Shown piece after piece: positions 1-9,422 of a stretch of DNA of 64,000 nt (position 1 is its first letter; each line of letters starts with the position of its first letter). Below the pieces are notes generated by a model. That model saw nothing but the letters and a program-made list of their open reading frames with translations. It made no database searches and was not told the origin of the DNA. The DNA lies in assembly GCA_965218775.1 (NCBI GenBank), contig CBDCLS010000001.1, forward strand, positions 62,001 to 126,000, in the 5' to 3' direction. Source of the stretch: CAUZIZ01 sp965218775 (GTDB taxonomy: Bacteria; Acidobacteriota; UBA6911; RPQK01; JAJDTT01). The position numbers and the translations under genes were made by a program.

Positions 1-1008
1 TCCGTTGATGGTTCGGATCCTTCGCCACCAGCTCCTCGGAAAATCAAACACTGTCAGCCCTTCATCCACGTTCTCTTCCAGCCAGCTCACGAACTCCGGT
101 GCAATCTTTTCGAACTTCTTGACGACTTTACCCTTGAGCTCCTCGGCATCTTCTCGAGACGGGGCATCGAAAATGTCCCGCATGGCCTGGGCGATGCGGG
201 GCTTGTCCTCTTTGCGGCGAGCATATTGTTGGGCGTTTTTACTCAGGTGAAACTGACAACGGTTCCAGGGCACCGACGGATAAACTGCCCGCCTGGCCGC
301 CTTCAGTCCTTCGTGATCGTCACTGACAAACAGCTCGACCCCTCTCAGTCCACGCTTGTGCAGATCTCCCAGAAACCCTCGCCAATGCACCTCCGCTTCA
401 CTGATCCTGGTGCTCAGACCCAACACCTCCCGCGTTCCGAAACGATTGACTCCTATGGCTTTCAGGATGGCCACGTCCTGCACCCTGCCGCCTCTTCGAA
501 CCTTCTCGTAGTGGGCATCCAGATACACGATCGGATACTCTCCCAGCTCCCGGCTTCGAAACTCTTCCAGCTCTTCGTCCAGCATCCCGGCCACTCTCGA
601 GACCTGGGTGGCCGAGATCTCCAACCCACACAGCTGCTCCGTGATCTCGGTGACTTTCCTCGTCGAGACTCCCATCACATACATCTCGGCAATGGCCAGC
701 TTCAGGGCCTTCTCCGAACGGCAACCCCTCTCCAGCGACTTGGGATAAAACCTCAACCCACGCACCTGTGGAATCTCCAAGTGCAGCTCTCCCACTCGAG
801 TCTGAATCCGCTTGCCTTTGAATCCGTTTCGATAGCCTCGCCGACTGGCTGTTCTCTCGTACGCTTCCGCTCCCAGAAACTCGCTTCTTTCCAACTGCAT
901 GGCCACGTTGAACAGCTTCTCCAGGATTCCTCGAAAGGCTTCTGTTCCTTCCTCGATCAACTCCGCCAGGATCTCCCGTGGTACTCTCTTTTCCAGGTCT
1001 GGGTTCAT
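1..1008 (-). CDS. IS256-family (mutator-type) transposase, C-terminus cut by window edge
   Basis: DDE transposase catalysing cut-and-paste or circle-mediated transposition of its element. Read on the minus strand from ATG at 1008, 336 codons are visible without a stop before the edge. The start has a strong ribosome site (AAGGAG, six bases before ATG). Family marks: the N-terminus MNPDLEKRVPREILAELIEEG, a YRNGFKGK-like basic stretch, the first catalytic Asp in VYLDAHYEKVR, the second in VSDDHEGL, a WNRCQFH motif, and near the edge SWWRRIRTIN, which in the family leads into the segment with the catalytic Glu, here missing. IS256 transposases are usually about 400 residues, so about 60 are outside. 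The large opposite-strand open frame at 226-1029 is a shadow. Confidence 0.88.
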   Translation of the reverse strand, partial: MNPDLEKRVPREILAELIEEGTEAFRGILEKLFNVAMQLERSEFLGAEAYERTASRRGYRNGFKGKRIQTRVGELHLEIPQVRGLRFYPKSLERGCRSEKALKLAIAEMYVMGVSTRKVTEITEQLCGLEISATQVSRVAGMLDEELEEFRSRELGEYPIVYLDAHYEKVRRGGRVQDVAILKAIGVNRFGTREVLGLSTRISEAEVHWRGFLGDLHKRGLRGVELFVSDDHEGLKAARRAVYPSVPWNRCQFHLSKNAQQYARRKEDKPRIAQAMRDIFDAPSREDAEELKGKVVKKFEKIAPEFVSWLEENVDEGLTVFDFPRSWWRRIRTING

Positions 1009-1111
1009 TTGATTCTCCTTGCCAGATAGACGTTTCTGTTTTTGGAGAATCCTGTCCCAGACCTCTGTCTTTCCGACCCAGGCCTGACCAGAATTTACAG
1101 AAAAGAAGTTA
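1..1111 (-). mobile_element. IS256-family insertion sequence, partial (runs off the left edge)
   Basis: The element consists of a mutator-type transposase gene plus about 100 bp of upstream DNA. The right boundary is estimated: the sequence around 1091-1111 contains a TGTAAATTC-like motif typical of IS256-family ends (read on the minus strand), and an unrelated plus-strand reading frame that starts mid-protein opens at about 1112. The other end and the target duplication lie outside the window, so the boundary is approximate. Confidence 0.6.
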
Positions 1112-1633
1112 CGCTACTATTCTGTTGAGCCGGGAGAGATCAAGCGTATCGTACTCAAGGATCCCACGGATGCCCTCTACGCGGGTGCAGCCGTGCTTGA
1201 TGCCCCGGTGAAAGACGGCAGTTTCCTGGCGCCCTTCCTGCTCTGGCGGCTGAAGGTGTCGGACCAGTTCGCACCTCTGGACATTGGAGCCGCCTTTGAG
1301 GACCCGACCAGCGCGGCACGCGTGCATCACGCCCCAGCCGAAGCCAGCGACGACAAGAATCTAGGCATCGCCATGATGAATATCGGAGAAAACACCATCC
1401 CGTGTACGTTGCAGTTTTTGACGGAGGCTGGTGCCGAGGAGACCGCATTGCAACTTAGCCTGGATCCTAAGGCATCGCTGGTCCGGTTCTTTAACGAGGA
1501 CTTGCCCGCCGAGGGCTTTATCGGAAGTATCACTCTCTCCTGCCAGGACCCGGTGGTTGCCATCGTGGTGGTTCAGGATCGCAGCAACGGAGAGTTTCCG
1601 AGCGACTTTGTCACGGTCAAGGGGTTGAATTGA
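1112..1633 (+). pseudogene. C-terminal fragment of an unknown, probably extracellular, protein truncated by the IS256 element
   Basis: An open frame enters from the IS end and reads YYSVEPGEIKRIVL... to a TGA at 1633. The first possible internal start is a GTG at 1193 with no ribosome site, and the reading frame upstream of it is just as protein-like, so the segment is best taken as the 3' part of a longer gene cut by the transposon. The fragment is beta-rich with no catalytic motif I recognise. Phrases such as PGEIKRIVL and VAIVVVQDRSNGEFPSDFVTV resemble C-terminal beta-sandwich domains of secreted bacterial proteins; this is resemblance only. The 5' part of the gene would lie beyond the left edge. 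Confidence 0.5.
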
Positions 1634-2049
1634 GGGGGAGAGTTCCGCGTAGGAACCTGGGAGGCGCCGCCTTGCGCTGATCCGCCTCGTTTCTAGGGCG
1701 GGCTATTCTGGGAATCGGAGCGTGAATTCCACTGGGCTGTCCCCTCAACCCCGTTCTCGGCGCCTTCCTTCTGGACAACCTGGACCAGCGGCTCGAAAGC
1801 ACCGGTCTGTTCTACGTCCGCTTAATGGACGCAAGTCGTCCCTATCTCTCCACTCCCCCCGACAAGAGCCTGGCATCCCTTACTGTTCCCGGCACCCTAC
1901 GGAATCAGTTTCCGACCTTTACCAACAAACAGCGGCCTGGTAAGCTGGGTAGGTAAACGATCAGGGCGGAAGCTGGCTTGGTCCCCTCCAATCTCCGTCG
2001 AGAGCGTGGGCTGTTGACACGCACTCGGAAGCGAATCAGGGAGTAGTAG
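1634..2049. other. Intergenic, no recognised feature
   Basis: 416 bases with no convincing gene. Short open frames exist on both strands but lack ribosome sites and protein-like composition. The end of the interval presumably carries the promoter of the secreted-protein gene at 2050; no clear promoter boxes were seen. Confidence 0.4.
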
Positions 2050-2544
2050 ATGATCCGGGTTACAGCACTCGTCTTCGCCTTGGCTCTCTCATTCCAAACG
2101 ATCGCCAATGCTCAGCCGTGCCCGGGTTCAATGATCGCGGCCAGCATGTCTGCTGGCTATGCCCACTCCTCGGACTTCGATTTCATACCGCCCGTCATGA
2201 CCGGACCCCTATTTGACTTCATCACGACGGGAAGCACAGGAGTGCCCTCTGGCCCCATGCTCAGCTTACGACGTGCGAATTGCGTTGTCATGGAGACGAT
2301 TGCAGCCTCTCTTGCGTCTGCCCTCTTCCGAGCCGACTGGCCGAGCCCGACAGCGCGCACGATGGCAGGCGGCAGCCATGGGTGCCGGTTCAATTGTGGC
2401 ACCGGTACTACGGCTCGGAGCTGCTTCATCAATGGTCTAGATGGCCTGCCAGTGGAACTCATGGACTTCCACATCGACGAAGACGTCGTCGCCGAGGACA
2501 GTGGGGGCGGCACCAGCGAGGACGACAGCAAGCCCGACCGCTAA
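2050..2544 (+). CDS. Small secreted hypothetical protein
   Basis: 164 residues. The N-terminus MIRVTALVFALALSFQTIANA is a textbook Sec signal peptide with a probable AnA/Q cleavage site, so the mature protein should be exported. The mature part has five to six cysteines (CPGS, NCVV, GCRFNCG, SCF) that could form disulfides, and ends in an acidic, glycine-rich tail. I do not recognise a family. The ATG is preceded by GGGAG at a workable distance. Two longer open frames overlap its 3' end in other phases and continue through the MITE; they are not credible genes. The evidence that this is a real gene is the signal peptide and spacing, not homology. Confidence 0.5.
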   Translation: MIRVTALVFALALSFQTIANAQPCPGSMIAASMSAGYAHSSDFDFIPPVMTGPLFDFITTGSTGVPSGPMLSLRRANCVVMETIAASLASALFRADWPSPTARTMAGGSHGCRFNCGTGTTARSCFINGLDGLPVELMDFHIDEDVVAEDSGGGTSEDDSKPDR

Positions 2545-3128
2545 GGTACAGTTGGTCTCCCCCGTCGCCAACCGAGCCCGCACCCATCCCGACCATCGCC
2601 GCACGTACTCCCCGAGCCGGGGAAAGCCGCATTCCCCCGCTCCTGCTCGTAAAACCGCGTGCTCAGAAGTTCTCCAGCGTGGCCCTTTCCGGAGAAGTGC
2701 CTGGCCTAGCCCGCATTTCTCATCGCCGGTCTACTACGTCGCCGCAATCATCCGCCCTGGCTGCGTTTCGCTCGGTCGGCCTCCTCGACGTACTGTACAA
2801 GTACGACTGCGGAGGCCTCGGTCGCAAGCCTTGCCAGGACGGCCCTTGCGACGCCTCGCTACGACAGGCGATGAGAAATGCGGGCTAGTAAGGTATTTCC
2901 AGAGTGGAAGGAGCCTCCGTTTTCTGCAATCTCAGCGTATTGATGGGGCGTCTCCAAAGGAGAACTTGAACGTCCGCTTCTAGGTGCAAGCCGCCGTTCG
3001 CGCGCCGTTCGATTGTGATCAAATCGGACGCTGTCTGTAAGATCGGGTGCCGACTGTCACAATTGACTCGTCCTTCTCCACACGACTACAATCCCCACCG
3101 CACAACCCAACATCGCGACTCTGATCTC
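2545..3128. other. Intergenic region containing the first MITE copy
   Basis: 584 bases between the secreted-protein gene and the symporter gene. Apart from the miniature inverted-repeat element at 2706-2888 nothing was recognised. Open frames crossing it are accidents of the GC-rich repeat. Confidence 0.5.
2706..2888 (+). mobile_element. MITE copy 1 (175 bp plus CTAG on each side)
   Basis: The body runs from 2710 to 2884 and has terminal inverted repeats beginning CCCGCATTTCTCATCGCC (18 matched bases, then imperfect pairing to about 40). It carries no coding capacity. A nearly identical copy in opposite orientation lies at 36574-36755 (two substitutions and one single-base gap). Both copies are flanked by CTAG immediately outside the terminal repeats, consistent with a 4-bp target duplication. 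The terminal 13 bases differ at one position from the ends of the IS1380-family element at 40816-42504, so this looks like a non-autonomous relative. Confidence 0.8.
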
Positions 3129-5093
3129 GTGGACACTACCTTTACCACTTTAGACTTGCTCGTCTTCTTCGGATCGCTGACCGCGGTCATGGCAATCGGT
3201 CTGCTTGCCGGGCGGAAAGAGGAGACCGCAGAAGACTATTTTCTTGCCGGCAGAAAAATTCCCTGGTGGGGTGTGGCTGGATCGATCTTCGGCAGCAACG
3301 TCAGCGCCAACCACATGATCGGCATGATGGGCATTGGCTTCAGTGTGGGCTTCGCCCAAAGCCATTTCGAACTGGGAGCGATCGCCGGCTTGATGCTCCT
3401 TTGCTACGGCTTCCTGCCTGTCTATCGAAAGTTGAAGGTCTACACCCTCGCTGAATACCTGGGCCGACGCTACGACGATCGTAGCCGCATCGCCTACGCC
3501 GTCATCATGATCTTGATCATGGCAGTGGTCCAGTTGGTTCCTGCACTCTACATCGGGGCTCGGTCGACCTGCGTCCTGATGGGAGGAGAGGCGGTCGAAC
3601 AGGTACCACTCGGGGGCGAACCGGCGGCGGACTCACCCTCCGCGTCGAGTTCCTCTACCAGCTCCGATCGAGTTGAGAATCGACCCCGTACCAAGCTCAA
3701 CGTCAACCGCCTCTACTATGCCCTTTTCGTCATCGCCCTGGCCGCCATCTCTGCCAGCTACACCATCTTCGGAGGCTTGAAGGCGGTCATATGGACCGAT
3801 GTCATGCAATCGTTCCTACTGCTCCTGGCTGGAATTGTCCTGGCATTGCTCACTTTCGACCAGATCGGTGGCTGGAGCGAAATGATGCTGCGAGATCGGG
3901 CTGGAGCCGGTAAGATGCACCTGTATCTTCCCAGCTACCATCCCGAGCTTCCCTGGACCGGTGTCCTGACAGGTTTGATGGCTCTGCACTTCTTCTACTG
4001 GGGAACCAATCAGTTCATCGTGCAGCGGGCGTTGGCGGCGCGCAGCGACTCCGAAGCACGGATCGGCATCGTGGCCGCGGGCTTTCTAAAGCTGCTGATT
4101 CCCTTCTTTGCCATCGGCACGGGCGTGGCCGCCTTCTACCTGTTTCAGGAGCGGCTTCCCCACCGTGCCATCGCTCCCGATACCGCCTTTACGGAACTCG
4201 TCCTGCTGGTGGTTCAGCCAATCGGTTTCGGCATCATCGGGTGTATTTCAGCGGGCGTCATCGGAGCGATTCTTTCCTCGATCGACTCGATGATGAACTC
4301 GGCAGCGACGATTGTCACTGTCGACCTGTATCGGAGATATATCAATCCCAACGCCACCCATGCCCAGATGATCCGAGTCGGCCGGCTCTCCATTGTCGTA
4401 TTCGTGACGCTGGCGGCCTTGATGGCGATCTGGGTCATCGACCCCAATTCGGATGAGAACTTCTTTCTCCAGATCGTCGACTACCAAGGCTATCTGACTC
4501 CCGGGCTACTCGTCGTGTTTCTGCTGGGACTCTTCTGGAGGGGCGCCACCGCTGCCGGTGCGTTTACCACAATCCTAGCCGGAGTGCCCCTCTCCGGGCT
4601 GGTGGAGATAATCTACAACTCCTACCTGGGAACGATCCCCATGATCGCAGCCTATCTAGGGGAGCAGCTCAACTTCTTCCACCGCGTCCTTGCCGTGATC
4701 GTATTGTGCTGTGGTGTTCACGTCCTGGTCAGTCAACTGGGCGGCGAAGATAGGAAGAAACGGTCACTGGTGTGGGCCGATCTAGGAGACCACGATCCCA
4801 GGGCTCTCCGCCGTCTGGTCGGCTCTCTGTTACTCTGGATCGCTGCCTTGGCAGGACTAGGCTACGTCATCTATACAGAGCAAGCCTCGCCGACCTTCAT
4901 TGCCTGGCTGGGAGCCCTGATTACGTTGCTACTGCTGCCGTTCGCTCGGGCAGCGGGCCTCGGTTCGAATTTGAAAAGCGACGCTCAGGCCAACTCGGCC
5001 ACGACTTCAGCCACAGCACTGTTCAGAGACGACGTCACCTGGGCAATCCTCCTTTGCTCTGCAGCCGTGTTCATGATGTACTACTTCTACTGA
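3129..5093 (+). CDS. Sodium:solute symporter (SSS family)
   Basis: Inner-membrane sodium-coupled transporter; substrate not predictable, although SGLT-like sugar carriers and galactose or inositol transporters share this form. About 654 residues with many hydrophobic segments. Family marks: AEDYFLAGRKIPWWGVAGSIFGSNVSANHMIGM near the N-terminus, the YTLAEYLGRRYDDRSR cytoplasmic loop, SASYTIFGGLKAVIWTDVMQ, and GAILSSIDSMMNSAATIVTVDLY, which carries the sodium-site serines of the family. A serine-rich linker (about residues 165-185) separates two transmembrane blocks. The frame is open from a GTG at 3015, but the transmembrane protein proper begins just after the GTG at 3129, which I prefer; neither start has a good ribosome site. 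It stands alone, convergent with the next gene. Confidence 0.87.
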   Translation: MDTTFTTLDLLVFFGSLTAVMAIGLLAGRKEETAEDYFLAGRKIPWWGVAGSIFGSNVSANHMIGMMGIGFSVGFAQSHFELGAIAGLMLLCYGFLPVYRKLKVYTLAEYLGRRYDDRSRIAYAVIMILIMAVVQLVPALYIGARSTCVLMGGEAVEQVPLGGEPAADSPSASSSSTSSDRVENRPRTKLNVNRLYYALFVIALAAISASYTIFGGLKAVIWTDVMQSFLLLLAGIVLALLTFDQIGGWSEMMLRDRAGAGKMHLYLPSYHPELPWTGVLTGLMALHFFYWGTNQFIVQRALAARSDSEARIGIVAAGFLKLLIPFFAIGTGVAAFYLFQERLPHRAIAPDTAFTELVLLVVQPIGFGIIGCISAGVIGAILSSIDSMMNSAATIVTVDLYRRYINPNATHAQMIRVGRLSIVVFVTLAALMAIWVIDPNSDENFFLQIVDYQGYLTPGLLVVFLLGLFWRGATAAGAFTTILAGVPLSGLVEIIYNSYLGTIPMIAAYLGEQLNFFHRVLAVIVLCCGVHVLVSQLGGEDRKKRSLVWADLGDHDPRALRRLVGSLLLWIAALAGLGYVIYTEQASPTFIAWLGALITLLLLPFARAAGLGSNLKSDAQANSATTSATALFRDDVTWAILLCSAAVFMMYYFY

Positions 5094-5162
5094 TTGTGTA
5101 GCCTGACACACCCTCCTCTCGTCGCACGCCTGGATGTCGGAACATCGCTAGCCGTCAGGTTG

Positions 5163-5492
5163 TCACTCCTGGGAGGATTCTCCCAGTACATCTTGAATCC
5201 AGGAGAACACAGCCACCGTAGACGGAAGACCTAGAGTCGACGCGGCAAGGGCCACTACCTGCTCCATCTCTTCCCTGGAGATTCCTAGCGCTCCGGCCTT
5301 GCGAACGTTGGAGTGAACAGCGCCTTCTCTCATTGCCCCAATGGAGATGCCGAGCTTGACAAGTCGCACGGTCTTGCCGTCCAGCGGTCCCCCCTGGCCC
5401 TGTTCTGCCATCAGATCCCAGGCCTGACCCAGTTTCGGATAACGCCGCACGAATCTCTGGTACATCTTTGGAGGCTTCGGTGACACGCTCAT
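5163..5492 (-). CDS. Carboxymuconolactone-decarboxylase-like (AhpD fold) protein without the CxxC pair
   Basis: 109 residues from ATG at 5492. The all-helical AhpD/CMD fold is indicated by LVKLGISIGAMREGAVHSNVRKAGALGISREEMEQVVALAASTLGLPSTVAVFSW. Redox-active AhpD-type members have CxxC just before the conserved His; here the positions are filled without cysteine (REGAVHSNV), so a peroxiredoxin-partner role is unlikely and a decarboxylase-like or purely structural role remains open. It lies 52 bases after the DUF1501 gene on the same strand and is probably co-transcribed with it and with the DUF1553 gene. The frame stays open upstream to 5582, inside the neighbour, but that extension lacks family similarity. 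Confidence 0.72.
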   Translation of the reverse strand: MSVSPKPPKMYQRFVRRYPKLGQAWDLMAEQGQGGPLDGKTVRLVKLGISIGAMREGAVHSNVRKAGALGISREEMEQVVALAASTLGLPSTVAVFSWIQDVLGESSQE

Positions 5493-5544
5493 CCTTACAT
5501 CCTCACTTTCGATTGTCAGATCCGTCCCGAGAGGCCGGAAAACC

Positions 5545-6993
5545 TCAGGCCAGCATCTTCTTGACGACCTGGCCCCCAACATCTGTCAAACGGAAATCTC
5601 GCCCCATGTGCCGGTAGGTCAGGTCGGTGTGCTCCAGTCCCAGGCAGTGCAGGATGGTTGCTTGCAGGTCGTGAACCAGGACCTTATCCTTCACCACGCT
5701 CAAACCCAACTCGTCGGTTTCTCCCACGACCTGACCTCCCCTGATCCCTCCACCGGCCAGCCACATGCTGTAGCCTTTGGGATGATGGTCTCGTCCTGCA
5801 CCGTCCTCGGAGCCCTTGGCGGTCTGGGACACTTCGCCCATGGGTGTGCGCCCGAACTCTCCTCCCCAAACAACCAGGGTCGAGTCCAGTAAGCCTCGCT
5901 GCTTGAGGTCTTTTATCAAGGCGGCGGCGGGCTTATCGGTAATGTCGCAGTTCTCCTTGAGCTTCTCATTGAGTTTGTTGTGCTGATCCCAGCTAGCGTG
6001 AGCGAGCATCACAAAACGCACTCCCCTCTCGACCATTCGTCGAGCTAGAAGGCAGTTGGTTCCATACTGCTGAGTGATTTCTTCGTTGATACCGTACATC
6101 TCCTGGACGTGGCGGGGCTCGTCTGAAAAGTCCAGTAAATCCGGAGCCGCTGACTGCATAAGAAAAGCCAGCTCGTAGGAAGCGATCCGTGAAGCGATCT
6201 CCAGGTCTCCGGTGTCCTGGCCATGCCTCGAGTTGAGGTCCCGAAGTGCATCGAGTCCCAGTCTCTGCATCTCGGGGCTGACACCAGGAGGGTTGGAGAG
6301 GAACAGAATCGGATCTCCCGAATTCCGAAAAACAACACCCTCATGACTCGAGGGTAGGAAGCCGCTGGACCAGTTGCTGGCACCCCCACTGGTACCCTTT
6401 CCGGAGCTCAGTACGACGAAGCCGGGGAGATTCTCCGATTCGCTTCCCAAGCCGTAAGTGACCCATGAACCCACCGTTGGCCGACCCACCAGGGGACTCC
6501 CGCTCATGAGCAGCGATTGGCCCGGATGATGATTGAAGGCTTCGCTTTCCATCGAGCGCACCAGGCAGATGTCATCGGCAATGGTTCGAGTGTGGGGCAG
6601 CCAATCTGAGATTTCGATACCGCTTTCACCACAGCGTGCGAACTCACGAGGACTGGCCATAGCGGCAGCGTTGGGCTTAATGAAGGCCAACTGCAGATCT
6701 TCCGTCAGGGAGGAGGAAAAGGGCTTGCCGTGCCACTTGCGCAGTTCCGGCTTGGGATCGAACAAATCGATCTGGCTGGGTGCGCCCGCCATGAAAAGGA
6801 AGATAACGTTCTTGGCCCTGGGGGTGAAGTGAGGGGGCTTCGGAGCCAGGGGATTGGTCGCCGCGATACGGGTGTTTGCCGCTCGCCCTTCCGTTGCCAG
6901 GAGATGAGCCAGTGCAGCGGTTCCCACCCCTCCCACACAGTGGTGCAGAAAACTGCGCCGCGACTGAATGCGTAAGTACTGCTCAAGGATCAT
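5545..6993 (-). CDS. DUF1501 family protein with twin-arginine signal
   Basis: About 482 residues. DUF1501 proteins belong to the alkaline-phosphatase/sulfatase-like superfamily and are exported; their substrates are unknown. The N-terminus carries RRSFLHH (Arg11-Arg12) followed by a hydrophobic stretch, a Tat signal. Family marks: VIFLFMAGAPSQIDLFDPKPEL, EISDWLPHTRTIADDICLVRSM, FNHHPGQSLLMSG, and near the end WGGEFGRTPMGE, GRDHHPKGYSMWLAGGGIRGGQVVGETD and THMGRDFRLTD-like text (TYRHMGRDF). The start at 6993 follows the stop of the DUF1553 gene by four bases and is preceded by GGGAG; an in-frame codon at 7020 would overlap that gene. The pair DUF1549/DUF1553 + DUF1501 is a recurring two-gene unit in Planctomycetes, Verrucomicrobia and Acidobacteria. 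Confidence 0.9.
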   Translation of the reverse strand: MILEQYLRIQSRRSFLHHCVGGVGTAALAHLLATEGRAANTRIAATNPLAPKPPHFTPRAKNVIFLFMAGAPSQIDLFDPKPELRKWHGKPFSSSLTEDLQLAFIKPNAAAMASPREFARCGESGIEISDWLPHTRTIADDICLVRSMESEAFNHHPGQSLLMSGSPLVGRPTVGSWVTYGLGSESENLPGFVVLSSGKGTSGGASNWSSGFLPSSHEGVVFRNSGDPILFLSNPPGVSPEMQRLGLDALRDLNSRHGQDTGDLEIASRIASYELAFLMQSAAPDLLDFSDEPRHVQEMYGINEEITQQYGTNCLLARRMVERGVRFVMLAHASWDQHNKLNEKLKENCDITDKPAAALIKDLKQRGLLDSTLVVWGGEFGRTPMGEVSQTAKGSEDGAGRDHHPKGYSMWLAGGGIRGGQVVGETDELGLSVVKDKVLVHDLQATILHCLGLEHTDLTYRHMGRDFRLTDVGGQVVKKMLA

Positions 6994-6997
6994 TGTT

Positions 6998-9302
6998 TTA
7001 CTCCCGCGAGATGAACTCATCCAGATTCAAGAGAATTCGGCTCATACCCACCCAGACCGAAGCTTCAAGGCGGTCGATTCCAGCTAGCTGAGCTGGAAAC
7101 AGAGATTCCGGTGAGGCAGGGTCCTTCTCCAGTAGCTGCCTTTGCTTCACAGAAAAGGCGTAAAGCCGTTCCTGCTCGGCGGCTGTAGCCCCCCGAACCA
7201 AGCAAAGTCGGAAGGCGTGGTCGAGGCGCGAGCGGAAATCGCTGCCTGGAGATTCCCACAGAATGCGTGCCGCCAGAGCCTGTGATGCCTCGAAGAAGAC
7301 GGGATCGTTCAACAGATTCAATGCCTGAAGCGGCGTGTTGGAACGCTCCCGACTGCAGGCGGCAGTACTTGCCTCGGGAGCATCGAAGTTCGCCAAAAAG
7401 GGATAAGGAACCGTGCGCTGGTAGTGAATGTAAAGGGAGCGGCGGTAGATATCTGGTCCCTTGCTAGTCTTCCATTCTATGCCGCTCCCATACCCCAGCT
7501 TGGCGACACCCTCTGGCAAGGGAGGTCGAACACTCGGCCCCCCGACCCTCCTATCCAGAAGGCCGCTGGCCGCCAGGACACTGTCCCGAATCAGCTCAGC
7601 TGACAGCCGCACTCGCAACTGCCGGGCCAGCAACACGTTTCCGGGGTCCCGCTTCAGCAGCTCTGGCCGGACCCTGGAGGATTGACGATAGGTTGCCGAG
7701 GTGACGATTAAGCGATGGATGTGCTTTAGACTCCACCCACTTCGGATCAACTCACTGCCTAACCAGTCGAGGAGCCCCGGGTGCGAGGGTGACTCCCCCT
7801 GGGTGCCAAAATTATCAGAGGTTTTGACCAGACCCCGACCGAAGTACTCCTGCCAGATCCGATTTACGGCCACGCGAGGCGTCAGGGGATTCTCGGGGGA
7901 GACCAGCCAGCGGGCAAGATCGAGCCGGGTGGCATCACCGGAAACACCCAACCTACCCAGAAATTCAGGTATTTCGGACTCTACTTCTACGCCAGGCCGA
8001 TCCCACTGCCCGCGCAGGTGGATATGGGTCTTGCGCGGGAACGGCCTGCGTTTGATTGTCTGTGCCCGGCTCAGCCCCGGAAAGGACTCCTCCAGGGCAT
8101 CTAACTTCTCACCAAGCTCCTTGAACCTGGTTTGGTCAAACTGCTCTTCCGTCAGCACTCGCTTAAAATTCTTGACGAAAAACTTGGAGAGCAGATAGGC
8201 GTCCCGAGGCGTCCTTTCGCTGGCGTCAGTATGTAGGATCCGCTGTCCATCTTCACCGTCGTCCACATAGATGCGCAGGATGTCGTAGGTGAGATCCCAG
8301 AGGGGTAGCTTTCCGGGCGCCGCTCCAGCTTGCCTTAATCTCTCCTCCCAGGGAACCTGCAGATCGGCGACTCCGTATTGATCCAAGAGCTCCCTTTTGT
8401 TTCGTTCGAAAGCGGGAAGCGCTTGCAAATACGGTCCTATCTCACCCGCAAGAGGTGCGTCGATATTGACTTCATCGGCGCCGTTGAAGAAGGAAAAAAG
8501 GCGGTAAAAGTCCTTCTGGGATACCGGATCATACTTGTGGTCATGGCATTGGGCACAGCCCACAGTCAGTCCTAGCCAGACGGTCCCCACGGTCGCCGTT
8601 CGATCGACCACCTCTTCGAACCGATACTGATCCACGTCGACACCCCCCTCAATGTTCTTGAGGGTGTTCCGATGAAATCCAGTTGCGACCTTCTGGCTCT
8701 GTGGTCGCCCCGGAAAGAAGGTCCCCGGCGAGCTGTTCGATGGTGAACTGGTCGAAGGGCAAGTCTCGATTCAGGGCACTGATGACCCAGTGACGGTACC
8801 GCCAGGCGTGTGGTCTCGGATTGTCCTTTTCGTATCCGTCACTGTCGGCGTAGCGTGCCGGGTCGAGCCAGTGCCGAGCCCATTTCTCACCATAGTGTTC
8901 GGATTCCAGCAGCCGATCGAGCAGCTTCTCGTAGGCCCGACTACTGTCGTCCGCCAGGAACTCAGACGACTGTTCAGGAGAAGGCGGTAGGCCTGCCAGG
9001 TCCAGACTCCTGCGGCGCAACAGGGTTACCTTGTCGGCCTCTGGAGCCGGTTCGATGCCCTCGGATTCGAGTCTGGCCAGAACAAAATTGTCGATAGGGT
9101 TTCGTACCCAAGCCTGGTTCCGAACCAGGGGCGGCTCAGGCCTGCGCAGCGGCCGAAAGGCCCAGTGGCCATTGCGCTCGAAATCCGGGCGCGCCTCGGC
9201 AGACCAGGCGACTTCTGATCCCTCGGCGCAGACACACGTCACAACTGCTAGCGATGCCAGAATCAGGATCTGGAATCCGGTAGGTAAGGCTAGAGATCGC
9301 AT
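6998..9302 (-). pseudogene. DUF1549/DUF1553 protein gene, split by a single-base frameshift
   Basis: One gene read in two frames. The 5' part (9302 to about 8695) encodes a signal peptide (MRSLALPTGFQILILASLAVVTCVCA) and the DUF1549 domain with GEKWARHWLDPARYADSDGYEKDNPRPHAWRYRHW and LPFDQFTIEQLAGDLL. The 3' part (about 8700 to 6998) continues exactly where the family should, with the QKVATGFHRNT segment in another frame, the haem-type CAQCH motif in VGCAQCHDHKYDP, and the DUF1553 domain (PLTPRVAVNRIWQEYFGRGLV, RQSSRVRPE, NTPLQALNLLNDP). Removing one G of the GG at 8695-8696 joins the frames. It could be a decayed gene or a sequencing error. It lies four bases upstream of, and co-directional with, the DUF1501 gene. 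Confidence 0.85.
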
Positions 9303-9422
9303 TCCGTCTCCTTCGCAGTCACGATTCTACGCCCCCAAGCTGCTCTAAACCAACCACCGGTACTGCCCAAAGAGGCGGCTTCAGCGATTTGGCGCCCTTC
9401 GGGGATTCGAGGCTGCTCGGGG

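Noticed and set aside
226..1029. 267-residue open frame on the plus strand
   Set aside because: It is antisense to the IS256 transposase, which has family motifs and a ribosome site; the plus frame has neither.
2280..2983. Two open frames of 180-202 codons overlapping the secreted-protein gene
   Set aside because: They run through the MITE in two phases and have no ribosome site or protein-like pattern.
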